Positions 35,348 through 44,403 of a DNA stretch of 64,000 nucleotides are shown here, one piece after another. Where the stretch lies: contig NZ_CP036401.1 in the NCBI RefSeq assembly GCF_004322755.1, positions 372,001 to 436,000 of the forward strand, read 5' to 3'. The notes under the pieces are model-generated. The model was given only the letters and a program-made list of their open reading frames with translations, was not told the DNA's origin and made no database searches. The DNA is from Pseudoduganella albidiflava (GTDB lineage Bacteria; Pseudomonadota; Gammaproteobacteria; Burkholderiales; Burkholderiaceae_D). Made by a program: the position numbers and the translations under genes. How positions within the stretch are numbered: position 1 is the stretch's first letter; each line of letters starts with the position of its first letter.

Positions 35348-36946
35348 ATGACTTCATCCATTTCGCGTCGCCGTTTCCTGTCTCACAGTGGCCTCCTCGC
35401 GGGCAGTTCGGCGTTAGGGAGTTCCCTGCTGCTGCAAGGCTGCGGGGGCAGCAGCGTGGCCATCGGCGCCAGCGAAAAAGAGCGGCCGAAGATGCCGTCG
35501 GGGATACAGTTCGGCGACATCACGGATAACCGGGCCATCATCTGGAGCCGCAGCGACCGCAAGGCGCAGATGATCGTCGAATACGATACCAGCGACCGTT
35601 TCGCCAACGCCAGCCGCATCGCCGGCCCGTACGCCAGCGAAGCCACCGATTTCACCACCCGTGTCGACCTGGGCGGCTTGCCCCAGGGGCAGACCATCTT
35701 CGTGCGCGTGCGCTATGTGGATCCCGACAATTCGAAGATCGAAAGCGAAACCCTGTCGGGGCAGTTCAGGACCACGCCCGCCGATGGCACGAAGGCCGTG
35801 CGGTTCCACTGGAGCGGCGACCAGTGCGGCCAGGGCTGGGGCATCAACACCAGCTTCGGTGGCATGAAGATCTACGAGGCGATGCGCGTGCGCGATCCGG
35901 ACTTCTTCATCCACAACGGCGACACGGTGTATGCCGACGGCCCGATCCAGGCCGAGGTCAAGGCGGAAAACGGCCAGGTCTGGCGCAACGTGGTCACGGA
36001 AGAAGTCAGCAAGGTGGCGGAAACGCTGAAGGAATTCCGCGGCCGCCATGCGTACAACCTGATGGACGAGAACTTCCGCAAGTTCGCCGCCCAGGTGCCG
36101 CAGGTGTGGCAATGGGACGATCACGAAGTGACCAACAACTACAGCGCCGCCAAGAACCTGTCCGGCGACGCGCGCTACACCGAGAAAAGCATCGCCACGC
36201 TCACGGAGCGCGGCCGCCGCGCCTTCCTCGAATATGCGCCGATGCGCTATTACAAGCAGAGCGAGCCGCAGCGCATCTACCGCAGCATGTCGCATGGCCC
36301 GCTGCTGGACGTCTTCGTGGTGGACATGCGCAGCTACCGCGGCCCGAACAGCACCAACCTGCAAGCCCTGGAAGACGCCAGCTCGGCATTCCTGGGCACC
36401 GAACAGGTGGAATGGCTGATCGCCGGGCTGAAAGCGTCGACGGCGACGTGGAAGGTGATTTCCGCCGACATGCCCATCGGCCTGAATGTCGGCGACGGCA
36501 AGGATGGCCAGGGCAATGCCTTGTGGGAGGCGCTGGCCAACGGCAACGACGGCGTCCCGCTGGGCCGCGAACTGGAAATGGCCCGGCTGCTCAGCGCGAT
36601 CAGGGATGTCCCCAACGTGGTCTGGATCACCACCGACGTCCACTACTGCGCGGCCCACTATTACGATCCGGCCAAGGCCCAGTTCACGAATTTTTCGCCC
36701 TTCTGGGAATTCGTCGCCGGCCCGATGAACGCCGGCAGCTTCGGCCCCGGCGTGCTCGACAGGACCTTCGGCCCGAGCGTGGTGTTCTCGAAGGCGCCGC
36801 CGATCCAGGCTTCGTCGCCGTTTGCCGGCTACCAGTTCTTCGGCGAGGTCAATATCGATCCGCGGACCAAGGCGATGACGGTCGAACTGTTCAACCTCGA
36901 CGGGGTATCGCAGTTCGTCCAGACCATCGCGGCGGCGGGCGCCTAG
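35348..36946 (+). CDS. PhoD-like alkaline phosphatase/phosphodiesterase (Tat-exported)
   Basis: 532 residues from ATG 35348, with GGAG in front. Twin-arginine signal SISRRRFLSHSGLLAG, followed by LLLQGCGG, so the protein may be a Tat-exported lipoprotein. An N-terminal Fn3-like PhoD domain (about 50-150) precedes the metallophosphatase: FHWSGDQCGQGWG, PDFFIHNGDTVYADGPI, VPQVWQWDDHEVTNNYS and VVWITTDVHYCAAHYY give the metal-binding Asp, Asn and His residues. PhoD enzymes are calcium-dependent and act on phosphate mono- and diesters, including teichoic acids and phospholipids. Monocistronic. Confidence 0.9.
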   Translation: MTSSISRRRFLSHSGLLAGSSALGSSLLLQGCGGSSVAIGASEKERPKMPSGIQFGDITDNRAIIWSRSDRKAQMIVEYDTSDRFANASRIAGPYASEATDFTTRVDLGGLPQGQTIFVRVRYVDPDNSKIESETLSGQFRTTPADGTKAVRFHWSGDQCGQGWGINTSFGGMKIYEAMRVRDPDFFIHNGDTVYADGPIQAEVKAENGQVWRNVVTEEVSKVAETLKEFRGRHAYNLMDENFRKFAAQVPQVWQWDDHEVTNNYSAAKNLSGDARYTEKSIATLTERGRRAFLEYAPMRYYKQSEPQRIYRSMSHGPLLDVFVVDMRSYRGPNSTNLQALEDASSAFLGTEQVEWLIAGLKASTATWKVISADMPIGLNVGDGKDGQGNALWEALANGNDGVPLGRELEMARLLSAIRDVPNVVWITTDVHYCAAHYYDPAKAQFTNFSPFWEFVAGPMNAGSFGPGVLDRTFGPSVVFSKAPPIQASSPFAGYQFFGEVNIDPRTKAMTVELFNLDGVSQFVQTIAAAGA

Positions 36947-37080
36947 CAGGCGGGGACGGGGCGGCAGGCAACCATTACCGCACTGCCGCTACATACTGAA
37001 TATAGCCTTGCCCGGATAGCCGCGCCCGTCGCGTTGCCCTAGAGTACGCGTTTTCAATCCGTAATCCGGGAAGGTGTGCG

Positions 37081-37752
37081 ATGGCTCTTGCAAAGCGTCT
37101 GGCGGCCGAGTTCATCGGTACAGCCCTGCTGCTGGCGATCGGCAGCGGTGCCGGCATTGCCGCGCAGCGTCTCGCCGGCGGCGACGCGGCGATGGCGCTG
37201 CTGGTCAGCGCGCTGGTCGGCGCCACCGGGCTGGCCGTGCTGATCCTCACCTTCGGCACCATCTCCGGCGGCCTGTTCAATCCGGTGCTGACGCTGTGCG
37301 AGGCATGGCGCGGCACGCTGCGAGCCGACCACGTGGCGCCCTATATCGCGGTCCAGGCGGCAGGGGCGCTGGCCGGCGTGGCGGCCGTGCACGGCATGTA
37401 CGGGCTGGACCTGGCGATGGCCACGCAGCAGGCGCGCACCGGCGGCGGCCAGTGGCTGGGCGAATGCATCGCCACCTTCGGCCTGCTGTGCGTGTTCATC
37501 GGCTGCGGCCGGGCCCGCCCGGTGGTGGCACCTTTCGCCGTGTCGGCCTATGTGATGGCGGCCTGCTGGTTCAGTTCATCCTCGGCCTTCATGAACCCGG
37601 CGATGACGCTGGCCAGGGCCTTCGGCGAAGCGGGCGTGCTGCGCCTGGCCGACGCACCGGCCTTCGTGCTGGCGCAACTGGCCGGTGGCGGCGCCGCGAC
37701 GGCCCTCTTCATCTGGCTGCACGGAACGGCGCGCGGCGCGGTACGCACCTGA
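37081..37752 (+). CDS. MIP/aquaporin-family channel
   Basis: 223 residues with six hydrophobic segments. The first half-helix motif reads GGLFNPVLTLCEA (NPV instead of NPA) and the second AFMNPAMTLARAF (NPA kept). The segment FIGTALLLAIGSGAG near the N-terminus is typical of MIP proteins. Altered first NPA boxes occur in channels for non-water solutes, and some bacterial ones lie in arsenic loci, but no ars gene is here. Substrate unknown. GGGAAGG lies upstream of the ATG. Confidence 0.83.
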   Translation: MALAKRLAAEFIGTALLLAIGSGAGIAAQRLAGGDAAMALLVSALVGATGLAVLILTFGTISGGLFNPVLTLCEAWRGTLRADHVAPYIAVQAAGALAGVAAVHGMYGLDLAMATQQARTGGGQWLGECIATFGLLCVFIGCGRARPVVAPFAVSAYVMAACWFSSSSAFMNPAMTLARAFGEAGVLRLADAPAFVLAQLAGGGAATALFIWLHGTARGAVRT

Positions 37753-37853
37753 GCAAACTGCGACACAGCTACCCCGTTTTCGCAACGCTCCCGCATCCCC
37801 TGGCACTTGCCCGGCGTGATAGATTCGCGTGAACGACCACGAGGAGGGTGCCA

Positions 37854-38204
37854 ATGTCCGATGCGAACAAGCGTGTGCTGCAACAGGCGAATGCGGCGGT
37901 GACGGCCGGCGACAACGAAGGTTTCCTGTCCCACTGCGTGGACGATGTCGTCTGGTCCACGGTGGGCGGCGAAACGCTGCATGGCAAGCCGGCGGTGCGC
38001 GCCTGGATGGCGAAGGAATACGTGCAGCCGCCGGCGTTCACCGTGCGCGAACTGGTGGCCGATGGCGAGCTGGTGGTGGCGATCGGCGATATCGACAGCC
38101 GGGACGAGGCGGGCAATACGGTGCGGAACGCCTACTGCGATGTGTGGCGCCTGCGCGATGGCAAGCTGGCCGAGCTCCGGGCGTTCGTGATACCGGTGGG
38201 CTGA
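37854..38204 (+). CDS. NTF2/SnoaL-like protein
   Basis: 116 residues from ATG 37854 with GAGGAG upstream; a GTG at 37848 is a less likely start. The NTF2-like alpha+beta fold is indicated by LQQANAAVTAGDNEGFLSHC, then DDVVWSTVGGETLHGKPAVR and YCDVWRLRDGKLAELRAFVI. This superfamily contains small enzymes and binding proteins; the specific function is not predictable. The gene lies alone, 101 bp after the channel gene. Confidence 0.8.
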   Translation: MSDANKRVLQQANAAVTAGDNEGFLSHCVDDVVWSTVGGETLHGKPAVRAWMAKEYVQPPAFTVRELVADGELVVAIGDIDSRDEAGNTVRNAYCDVWRLRDGKLAELRAFVIPVG

Positions 38205-38221
38205 GTCCCTCTGCCGGCCGG

Positions 38222-38902
38222 CTACCGCCCGACCGGAAACAGCAGGATCTCGTAGAAGACGTCCTTCTTGCCTTCGCCGACATCCTTCACGTCGAGATAG
38301 AGGATGCCGTCGCCATGATCGGACCTCTTGCCAACCGCCAGTTTCACGGCGAGCGCATGACTGGCTGACAGGGCTTCATGCTTCCATTGCGTTCCGCTCC
38401 AGCGCCCGGTAGGGCCATTGGCATTGCGGTTATCGATCCGGCTCTGCTCGGCCAGCCGGGCATGGCGCGTCGTCACACCCATGCCGCCCTGCTCGATGAC
38501 GATGCCATCGAGCCCCGGCATGGGCGGCACGGTCTGCAATCGAAGGCCGCCATCGGCTTGCCTGGTAGCAGACAGCTTCACCGTACCCACCTGCATCAGC
38601 GTCATCGCTGTCGAGGACTCGACCATTTTCCGGTATTCGTCCTCGCTCACGCCCATGTTCGCGTGGTAGGGCAATGTCCCCTTGGTACCTTCGTGTTCCT
38701 GGACATAGGCCATGAACCATTCCGGCTGCCTTGCCGCTGCTGCCGCGAGGCGCTCGGTGATCCGGACGATCTCCGATGGGGCGCCGAGCTGCATCACGCG
38801 GGCAGTGACCGGCTTGGCGATGGGAAGAATGTCCAGGTCCGTCGCTCCCGCGGAGGTGTAGTAAAGGCTTGCTGTCAGCAATGCAGTAAACAGATGGCGC
38901 AT
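38222..38902 (-). CDS. hypothetical exported protein
   Basis: 226 residues if translation begins at ATG 38902, which gives the signal-like MRHLFTALLTASLYYTSAGA. Longer starts at 38962 and 39001 exist and no start has a clear ribosome site. The mature part is hydrophilic, with WFMAYVQEHEGTKGTLPYH, MTLMQVGTVKLSATRQ and a C-terminal YLDVKDVGEGKKDVFYEILL. I recognise no family. It is convergent with the NTF2-like gene and divergent from the next gene. Confidence 0.6.
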   Translation of the reverse strand: MRHLFTALLTASLYYTSAGATDLDILPIAKPVTARVMQLGAPSEIVRITERLAAAAARQPEWFMAYVQEHEGTKGTLPYHANMGVSEDEYRKMVESSTAMTLMQVGTVKLSATRQADGGLRLQTVPPMPGLDGIVIEQGGMGVTTRHARLAEQSRIDNRNANGPTGRWSGTQWKHEALSASHALAVKLAVGKRSDHGDGILYLDVKDVGEGKKDVFYEILLFPVGR

Positions 38903-39122
38903 CGAATTCGTGTCGTGGAAGAGCAGGGGCGCCGGCAGGAGGCGGGGCAATGGATTCTTCATTGTACTTTTCGTTGCCGAATAAAAATACGACAACCTCA
39001 TGGTTTGTTGTTAATTTGCCACCAGCAGCAATGCATCGGTTATTGCAGCTTGCTGGCCTGTGCCACTCTCCGCATGCGGGCCGTTACCATCGAGGGCATG
39101 CCTGCGCCACAACCTCCAACTG

Positions 39123-39620
39123 ATGAACACCATGACACTTGAACTACTCGCTTCCGCACCGCCCGACTTCGATTTCGTCATCGGCGACTGGCATGTCAGG
39201 CATCGGCGCCTCAAGGAGCGCCTGGCCAGCTGCGAGGATTGGCTTGAGTTCGATGGGGCCATGTCCACCCGCAAGATCCTGGGCGGGTTCGGCAACGTCG
39301 AGGACAACATCCTGCGCTTCCCCGACCAGGAAGTGCGCGCCATCGCGCTGCGCTCCTACGACGCGGCCACGAAACAATGGTCGATCTGGTGGCTCGACGG
39401 GCGCTTCCCCGGCCGGCTCGACGTGCCTGTCGTCGGCGGGTTCAAGGATGGCGTCGGTACATTTCTCGCCAACGATTTCCACGGAAACATTCCGGTCACT
39501 GTCCGATTCATCTGGCGCCGGATCGGGCCGGACGAACTGCGCTGGGACCAGGCATTCTCCACGGATGATGGCAAGACCTGGGAGACCAACTGGATCATGA
39601 CTTTCCACCGCCACGCCTGA
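39123..39620 (+). CDS. conserved hypothetical protein (DUF1579-like)
   Basis: 165 residues from ATG 39123. It begins with FDFVIGDWHVRHRRLKERL, followed by WLEFDGAMSTRKILGGFGNV, IALRSYDAATKQWSIWWLD and a C-terminal TDDGKTWETNWIMTFHRH. This pattern, an antiparallel barrel with W-rich strands, resembles DUF1579-type proteins seen next to sensors and cupins, but I cannot assign a function. No signal peptide. The start is uncertain: ATG 39132 is also possible. Confidence 0.65.
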   Translation: MNTMTLELLASAPPDFDFVIGDWHVRHRRLKERLASCEDWLEFDGAMSTRKILGGFGNVEDNILRFPDQEVRAIALRSYDAATKQWSIWWLDGRFPGRLDVPVVGGFKDGVGTFLANDFHGNIPVTVRFIWRRIGPDELRWDQAFSTDDGKTWETNWIMTFHRHA

Positions 39621-39705
39621 TTCCTCATCGCCGTCGGTCCGCCACCTCAATCTTGAAGGTTCCGTTGACTTGCCGATATGATATGCAATTCAAGACACGC
39701 GACCC

Positions 39706-41190
39706 ATGGCCGATGGGAACAAGGAAATGCTCAGCAAAGACCTCCTGTATGCCCTGCAAACCCGCAGCAAGAGACTGATCCGCGAACTGGAGAAATTCAC
39801 CGGCAGCATCGACAGCGTTTCCGCCAAGGATGGCTGGGCACTCGTCATCGAGACCATGCAACTGGTGCGGGAACTGCCGCCCACGCAAGACAAGTACGGC
39901 CACATCATCAAGGCGGTGAACAAAGCGTGGATGGTGTTCGCTGACCAGTCGGATGCCGCCGCGGACAAGCTTTATCGGTACGTGATTGAATGCCTGGAGC
40001 AAACCGACTGGCAGCATGCGGACGAGGCGCAGGCCGGCTACCAGCTGCTCTACGCCTTCCATGAAAACCACTTGCACTTTTTGGGCGCGAACGATCACGT
40101 GCGCCACGGCCTGCGGCTGCATTCGCCAAGGCTCCTTGCGCTGATCCGGCACCTGCTTCCCGACTCGAAGCGGGTGTTGTTCAAGGCGCCCGTCAAACCA
40201 CAGAGAGGCGTGGGCGCGGATCCGATCGACATGCTGCTCGACGTCTACTTCCACCATACGGGCCCGGGCACGGACCATGACTTGCGGGCGGAGGCCGCCG
40301 ACATGCTGCCCTTGCTGGTGCGAGCCGATCCGCATATTGGCGACGGCCTCGCGCTCGCTCTGCTTGATAGCCATCCCGGGCGTGCGGACATCGTTTGCCA
40401 ACTTATCGAACTGTACCTCGGCGTCAGCGAACCCGAACTCGAGTTCGGCATGTTTTATCGCTTGATGCTCAAGCTCGTAGACAACGGTGGCAACAGTTTC
40501 GTCTACGAGGATCTCGGCAAGATCACGAAAAGGCTCGCCGTGTCGTCCTCGCAATGGACCAGCGAGCAGATGGACTTCTTTACCCGGTTTGCGTTTTTCT
40601 ACCGCTTGAAAAGCGACGAGGACAGGCGCCTGCTGATGGCCAAATCCGCGAAAGTGCGGCAACTGGCAAGCATGATCGTCGACAGCAAGCATTCAGGCAC
40701 CCATATCGATGCCCTCCGCTCGCTGTACAACGGCCTTGGCGCCGAAAAGCCGGCGGCGCGCAAGCCGCCGGCCAAACGGCAATTCAAGGACCTGAACCTG
40801 AAGCTGCTCGTGATCGACGACCTGATGTATCACCAGGGAATCCTGCTGCCCCGATTCGACCTCGAGGAGTTTGCCAGGCAATACACGGCGCGGGAAATCA
40901 TGATCGAGCAGGAAGGCTACGGCGTGATTCCGGAGGCGCTGCATTATTTCGACACCCTCGTCATTCCGCCGGAGCTGCTGGCTCGGGTCGAGGAACTGAA
41001 TTTCGACGGAGGCGCGGAGATTTATTCGCAGATCTTCCCGTACTGGGATGGCGAATGCGACACGTTCGACGTCCAGTCCATCAAGGATATCGGCTTGCTG
41101 CCGAACCTGAAGCGGATGTCCGACATGCCCGATCAATTTATCGAGCGGCATGCGACGGCCTTGCGCGAAAGCGGGATTGAAACGGACTGA
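39706..41190 (+). CDS. hypothetical protein, alpha-helical with a distinct C-terminal domain
   Basis: 494 residues; ATG 39727 is an alternative start with AAGGAA close by. The first part (about 1-340) looks alpha-helical. A linker KPAARKPPAKRQ (about 349-360) precedes a separate C-terminal domain: LNLKLLVIDDLMYHQGILLP, EIMIEQEGYGVIPEALHYF and a final segment DIGLLPNLKRMSDM. The C-terminal part resembles what I remember as DUF6892, held at low confidence. The gene looks somewhat less GC-rich than its neighbours, which suggests acquisition. No toxin or partner is adjacent, so an immunity role would be speculation. Confidence 0.65.
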   Translation: MADGNKEMLSKDLLYALQTRSKRLIRELEKFTGSIDSVSAKDGWALVIETMQLVRELPPTQDKYGHIIKAVNKAWMVFADQSDAAADKLYRYVIECLEQTDWQHADEAQAGYQLLYAFHENHLHFLGANDHVRHGLRLHSPRLLALIRHLLPDSKRVLFKAPVKPQRGVGADPIDMLLDVYFHHTGPGTDHDLRAEAADMLPLLVRADPHIGDGLALALLDSHPGRADIVCQLIELYLGVSEPELEFGMFYRLMLKLVDNGGNSFVYEDLGKITKRLAVSSSQWTSEQMDFFTRFAFFYRLKSDEDRRLLMAKSAKVRQLASMIVDSKHSGTHIDALRSLYNGLGAEKPAARKPPAKRQFKDLNLKLLVIDDLMYHQGILLPRFDLEEFARQYTAREIMIEQEGYGVIPEALHYFDTLVIPPELLARVEELNFDGGAEIYSQIFPYWDGECDTFDVQSIKDIGLLPNLKRMSDMPDQFIERHATALRESGIETD

Positions 41191-41232
41191 GCGCCGTACA
41201 TTTGGCGAGCGGCCGCTCTCCTGGCCGCGCGC

Positions 41233-42156
41233 CTAGTCCGGCCCGCGCAAGCCGCCGAACCGCTCGAAGAACACCGGCCCCGCGTCGGCCACATCCGGCT
41301 GCTCGCGCCGCAACGCCTCCAGCACATGTTCGCCGGCGGGAGCGTGGGTCAGTAGATACAGCTCGCGCGCCAGTTCGTAAGCGGCGGCACCCGGCCACGG
41401 CTCGGGCAGCAGCTCCACCGGCAGCTGCGGATCGTGCAGCTGCACGCGCCGGTACGCATGGATCAGCAGCGTGCGCACGACGAAGGCCCGCTCGGGTGTG
41501 ACGTCGCCGGCCAGCAGCGTACGCAGCGGCGCGAAGCGGTCGATGAAGCGCTGGTAGCCCGCCGCCACCTGCCGCAGGTCCCAGCCCTCGGCCACCAGGT
41601 CCGCCAGCGACTTGCCCTGCACGCCGGGCAGCTGCGCGGCCTGCACCACATACACCTTGCCGCGCATGTCGAGCCGGCCCAGCAGGTCGTCCAGCGCTTC
41701 GGCGTCGCCAGCCGGGTGGCCCGCGATGCCCGGCGCCACCACGCTGTAGCCCTCCCACAGCAATTCCTTGCGCAGCGCCGCGCGCTCGGCCGTGTTGAGC
41801 CCATTAGTGCCCAGCACGAAGGTCCAGCTGCCATGCCAGTGCACGTGCGGCGCCGCGTACACGCGCCTGAAGGCGCGGGCGAAGCGCTGCGCCGCCGCCG
41901 GCGTGATCGTGTAGTGGCTGCGCCGCCCGTCGCGCTGCGAGACCAGCCAGCCTTCCTGCGCCAGCCGGAACACGGACGTGCGCAACAGCCGGTCGTTGAC
42001 GCCGAACGGCGCCAGCAGGTCGATCAGGCTGCCCAGCCACGCCAGGCCGCCGTGCGGCACGATCGCGTCGCCGAACACCGTCATCACCAGCGATTTCGAG
42101 CGGGGCGGTTCCTCGGCCAGGAAGCGGTCGATCCAGTTGTTCAAATCATTGTTCAT
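41233..42156 (-). CDS. paaX: phenylacetate degradation repressor PaaX
   Basis: 307 residues from ATG 42156. PaaX is a winged-helix repressor of the phenylacetate operon that is released by phenylacetyl-CoA. The N-terminal domain includes [20 protein letters not shown] and [20 protein letters not shown] with the recognition helix and wing, [11 protein letters not shown]. The central and C-terminal domains ([54 protein letters not shown]) are typical of the family. It is divergent from paaA with 133 bp between starts, an arrangement that supports autoregulation and repression of paaA-Z. Confidence 0.93.
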   Translation of the reverse strand: MNNDLNNWIDRFLAEEPPRSKSLVMTVFGDAIVPHGGLAWLGSLIDLLAPFGVNDRLLRTSVFRLAQEGWLVSQRDGRRSHYTITPAAAQRFARAFRRVYAAPHVHWHGSWTFVLGTNGLNTAERAALRKELLWEGYSVVAPGIAGHPAGDAEALDDLLGRLDMRGKVYVVQAAQLPGVQGKSLADLVAEGWDLRQVAAGYQRFIDRFAPLRTLLAGDVTPERAFVVRTLLIHAYRRVQLHDPQLPVELLPEPWPGAAAYELARELYLLTHAPAGEHVLEALRREQPDVADAGPVFFERFGGLRGPD

Positions 42157-42184
42157 GCCGCCATTGTACTCAGCCGAAGAAGAT

Positions 42185-42215
42185 ACGGTTTTTGAAAGTG
42201 ACTCAAAAAAACCGT
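42185..42215. promoter_or_regulatory. candidate PaaX operator
   Basis: ACGGTTTTTGA (42185-42195) and TCAAAAAAACCGT (42203-42215) form an inverted repeat around a 7-nt spacer; the right arm has two extra A. It abuts the -35 box of the predicted paaA promoter and lies in the divergent paaX-paaA region, so binding would block transcription. The sequence is not the enterobacterial PaaX consensus as I recall it, so assignment rests on position and symmetry. Confidence 0.55.
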
Positions 42216-42243
42216 TTGCAAATGAATTTGTGTATCGTATTAT
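42216..42243 (+). promoter_or_regulatory. predicted sigma-70 promoter of the paa operon
   Basis: TTGCAA (42216-42221) and TATTAT (42238-42243) are separated by 16 nt and lie 46 nt before the paaA start. The region is AT-rich compared with its surroundings. Confidence 0.55.
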
Positions 42244-42289
42244 GAATCGAGCAGCAAAGAACGTCGACAAGACAGCGGAGGAGACAACG

Positions 42290-43279
42290 ATGTACGCACA
42301 GATGGTGGAGACCGGGCTCAAGAACGTGCAGACGGCCGAGTCGATGAGCGAGCAGGAGCGTGCCTTCCAGGCGCGCATCGATGACGGCATCAAGATCGAG
42401 CCGAAGGACTGGATGCCGGAGGCCTACCGCAAGACGCTGATCCGGCAGATTTCCCAGCATGCCCACTCGGAAATCGTCGGCCAGCTGCCGGAAGGGAACT
42501 GGGTCACCCGCGCGCCCACGCTGAAGCGCAAGTCGATCCTGCTGGCCAAGATCCAGGATGAAGCGGGCCACGGGCTATACCTGTACAGCGCGGCTGAAAC
42601 GCTGGGCGTCTCGCGCGACGAACTGCTGCAGGCGCTGCACTCGGGCAAGGCCAAGTATTCAAGCATCTTCAACTACCCCACGCTGTCGTGGGCCGACATG
42701 GGCGCCATCGGCTGGCTCGTCGACGGTTCCGCGATCATCAACCAGATCCCGCTGTGCCGCTGCTCGTACGGGCCGTATTCGCGGGCCATGATCCGCGTCT
42801 GCAAGGAAGAGTCGTTCCATGCCCGCCAGGGCTACGACATCATGCTGGCCCTGTGCCGCGGCACGCCCGAGCAGAAGGCGATGGCGCAGGATGCGCTGAA
42901 CCGCTGGTGGTGGCCGTCGCTGATGATGTTCGGCCCGTCGGATGCGAACTCCGTCAACAGCGCGCAATCGTCGCAATGGCGCATCAAGCTGTTCTCCAAC
43001 GACGAACTGCGCCAGCGCATGGTCGACCAGACCGTGCCGCAAGCCGAATTTCTCGGCCTGACGATTCCCGATCCCGACCTGAAATGGAACGAGGAGCGCG
43101 GCCACTACGATTTCGGCGAGATCGACTGGCAGGAATTCCACGACGTTTTGAAAGGCAATGGCCCGTGCAACCGCGAGCGCCTGCGCACCCGCGTGAAAGC
43201 GTGGGACGACGGCCAGTGGTTCCGCGACGCGCTGGTGGCGCATGCGGAAAAGCACGCTCAGGACAAGGCGGCAGCCTAG
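42290..43279 (+). CDS. paaA: 1,2-phenylacetyl-CoA epoxidase, catalytic subunit PaaA
   Basis: 329 residues from ATG 42290, preceded by GGAGGAGA. PaaA is the di-iron subunit of the phenylacetyl-CoA epoxidase. Iron-ligand segments are [20 protein letters not shown] (EXXH-type) and [15 protein letters not shown] (second EXXH), with [15 protein letters not shown] and [13 protein letters not shown] also typical. Length is normal. It opens the paaABCDE block and is followed by paaB after 62 bp. Confidence 0.97.
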   Translation: MYAQMVETGLKNVQTAESMSEQERAFQARIDDGIKIEPKDWMPEAYRKTLIRQISQHAHSEIVGQLPEGNWVTRAPTLKRKSILLAKIQDEAGHGLYLYSAAETLGVSRDELLQALHSGKAKYSSIFNYPTLSWADMGAIGWLVDGSAIINQIPLCRCSYGPYSRAMIRVCKEESFHARQGYDIMLALCRGTPEQKAMAQDALNRWWWPSLMMFGPSDANSVNSAQSSQWRIKLFSNDELRQRMVDQTVPQAEFLGLTIPDPDLKWNEERGHYDFGEIDWQEFHDVLKGNGPCNRERLRTRVKAWDDGQWFRDALVAHAEKHAQDKAAA

Positions 43280-43341
43280 GGCAGCGGCCTGGGGAAGCTG
43301 CTCAGGCAGCGGCCTGGCAATCACACAACACGGAGACAAGC

Positions 43342-43626
43342 ATGAGCAAGGAATGGCCCCTGTGGGAAGTATTCATCCGCAGCCAGCACGGCCTGGCCCA
43401 CAAGCACGTGGGCAGCCTGCACGCACCGGATGCGGAAATGGCCGTCAACAACGCCCGCGACGTGTACACGCGGCGCAATGAAGGCGTGTCGATCTGGGTG
43501 GTGCGCGCGGCGGACATCGTCGCCAGCAGCCCGTTCGACAAGGGCGCGCTGTTCGAGCCCGCCAACAGCAAGGTATACCGCCACCCCACCTTCTTCCCGA
43601 TGCCGGAAGAAGTGAAGAACCTGTAA
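43342..43626 (+). CDS. paaB: 1,2-phenylacetyl-CoA epoxidase subunit PaaB
   Basis: 94 residues from ATG 43342, with GGAGAC in front. It matches the small PaaB subunit: WPLWEVFIRSQHGLAHKHVG, then YTRRNEGVSIWVVRAADIVA and HPTFFPMPEEVKNL. PaaB has no cofactor and holds PaaAC complexes together. It is followed by paaC after 8 bp. Confidence 0.97.
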   Translation: MSKEWPLWEVFIRSQHGLAHKHVGSLHAPDAEMAVNNARDVYTRRNEGVSIWVVRAADIVASSPFDKGALFEPANSKVYRHPTFFPMPEEVKNL

Positions 43627-43634
43627 GGCACGCC

Positions 43635-44399
43635 ATGGACGCGAAAGTACCTCATCTGGTCCAATACCTCCTGCGCCTGGGCGACAACGCCCTGGTGCTG
43701 AGCCAGCGCCTGTCCGAACTGTGCGGCAAGGGCCCGGCACTGGAAGAAGACATGGCGCTCACCAACGTGGCGCTCGACCTGCTGGGCCAGGCCCGCCTGT
43801 GGTTCACCTATGCCGGCGAACTCGAAGGCCGCGGCCGCGACGAGGATGCGCTGGCCTACCTGCGCGATGCGCACGAGTTCCACAACGTGCTGCTGGTCGA
43901 ACAGCCGAACGGCAATTACGCGCACACCCTGGTGCGCCAGTTCTATTTCGATACGTGGCACTACTTCCTGGTCGGCGCGCTGGTGCAGTCGTCGGACCCG
44001 CGCATCGCTGAAATCGCCGAGAAATCGCTGAAGGAAATCACCTACCACCTGCGGCGCAGCGGCGACCTGGTGGTGCGCCTCGGCGATGGCACGGCGCTCA
44101 GCCATGAATATACGCAGGCCGCCGCGGACGAGCTGTGGATGTACACCGGCGAGATGTTCAACTACGACGCCGTGGACGAACAGATGGTGGCCGCCGGCAT
44201 CGCGCCGCCCGCCGCCGGGCTGCGCGAGCAATGGCTGGCCCACGTGGGCGCCATCTTCGCCGAGGCCACCCTGGCGATGCCGTCGCCGGATGCGTGGATG
44301 CAGAAGGGCGGCAAGACGGGGCGGCACAGCGAGCACCTGGGCTACCTGCTGGCCGAGATGCAGTTCCTGCAGCGCGCCTATCCCGGCGCAGCATGGTGA
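43635..44399 (+). CDS. paaC: 1,2-phenylacetyl-CoA epoxidase subunit PaaC
   Basis: 254 residues. PaaC is the structural partner of PaaA with a ferritin-like fold. Segments include YLLRLGDNALVLSQRLSELC, ALTNVALDLLGQARLWFTYA, YAHTLVRQFYFDTWHYFLVG and TGRHSEHLGYLLAEMQFLQR. Length is normal. paaD begins 4 nt after its stop. Confidence 0.97.
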   Translation: MDAKVPHLVQYLLRLGDNALVLSQRLSELCGKGPALEEDMALTNVALDLLGQARLWFTYAGELEGRGRDEDALAYLRDAHEFHNVLLVEQPNGNYAHTLVRQFYFDTWHYFLVGALVQSSDPRIAEIAEKSLKEITYHLRRSGDLVVRLGDGTALSHEYTQAAADELWMYTGEMFNYDAVDEQMVAAGIAPPAAGLREQWLAHVGAIFAEATLAMPSPDAWMQKGGKTGRHSEHLGYLLAEMQFLQRAYPGAAW

Positions 44400-44403
44400 C
44401 GCC

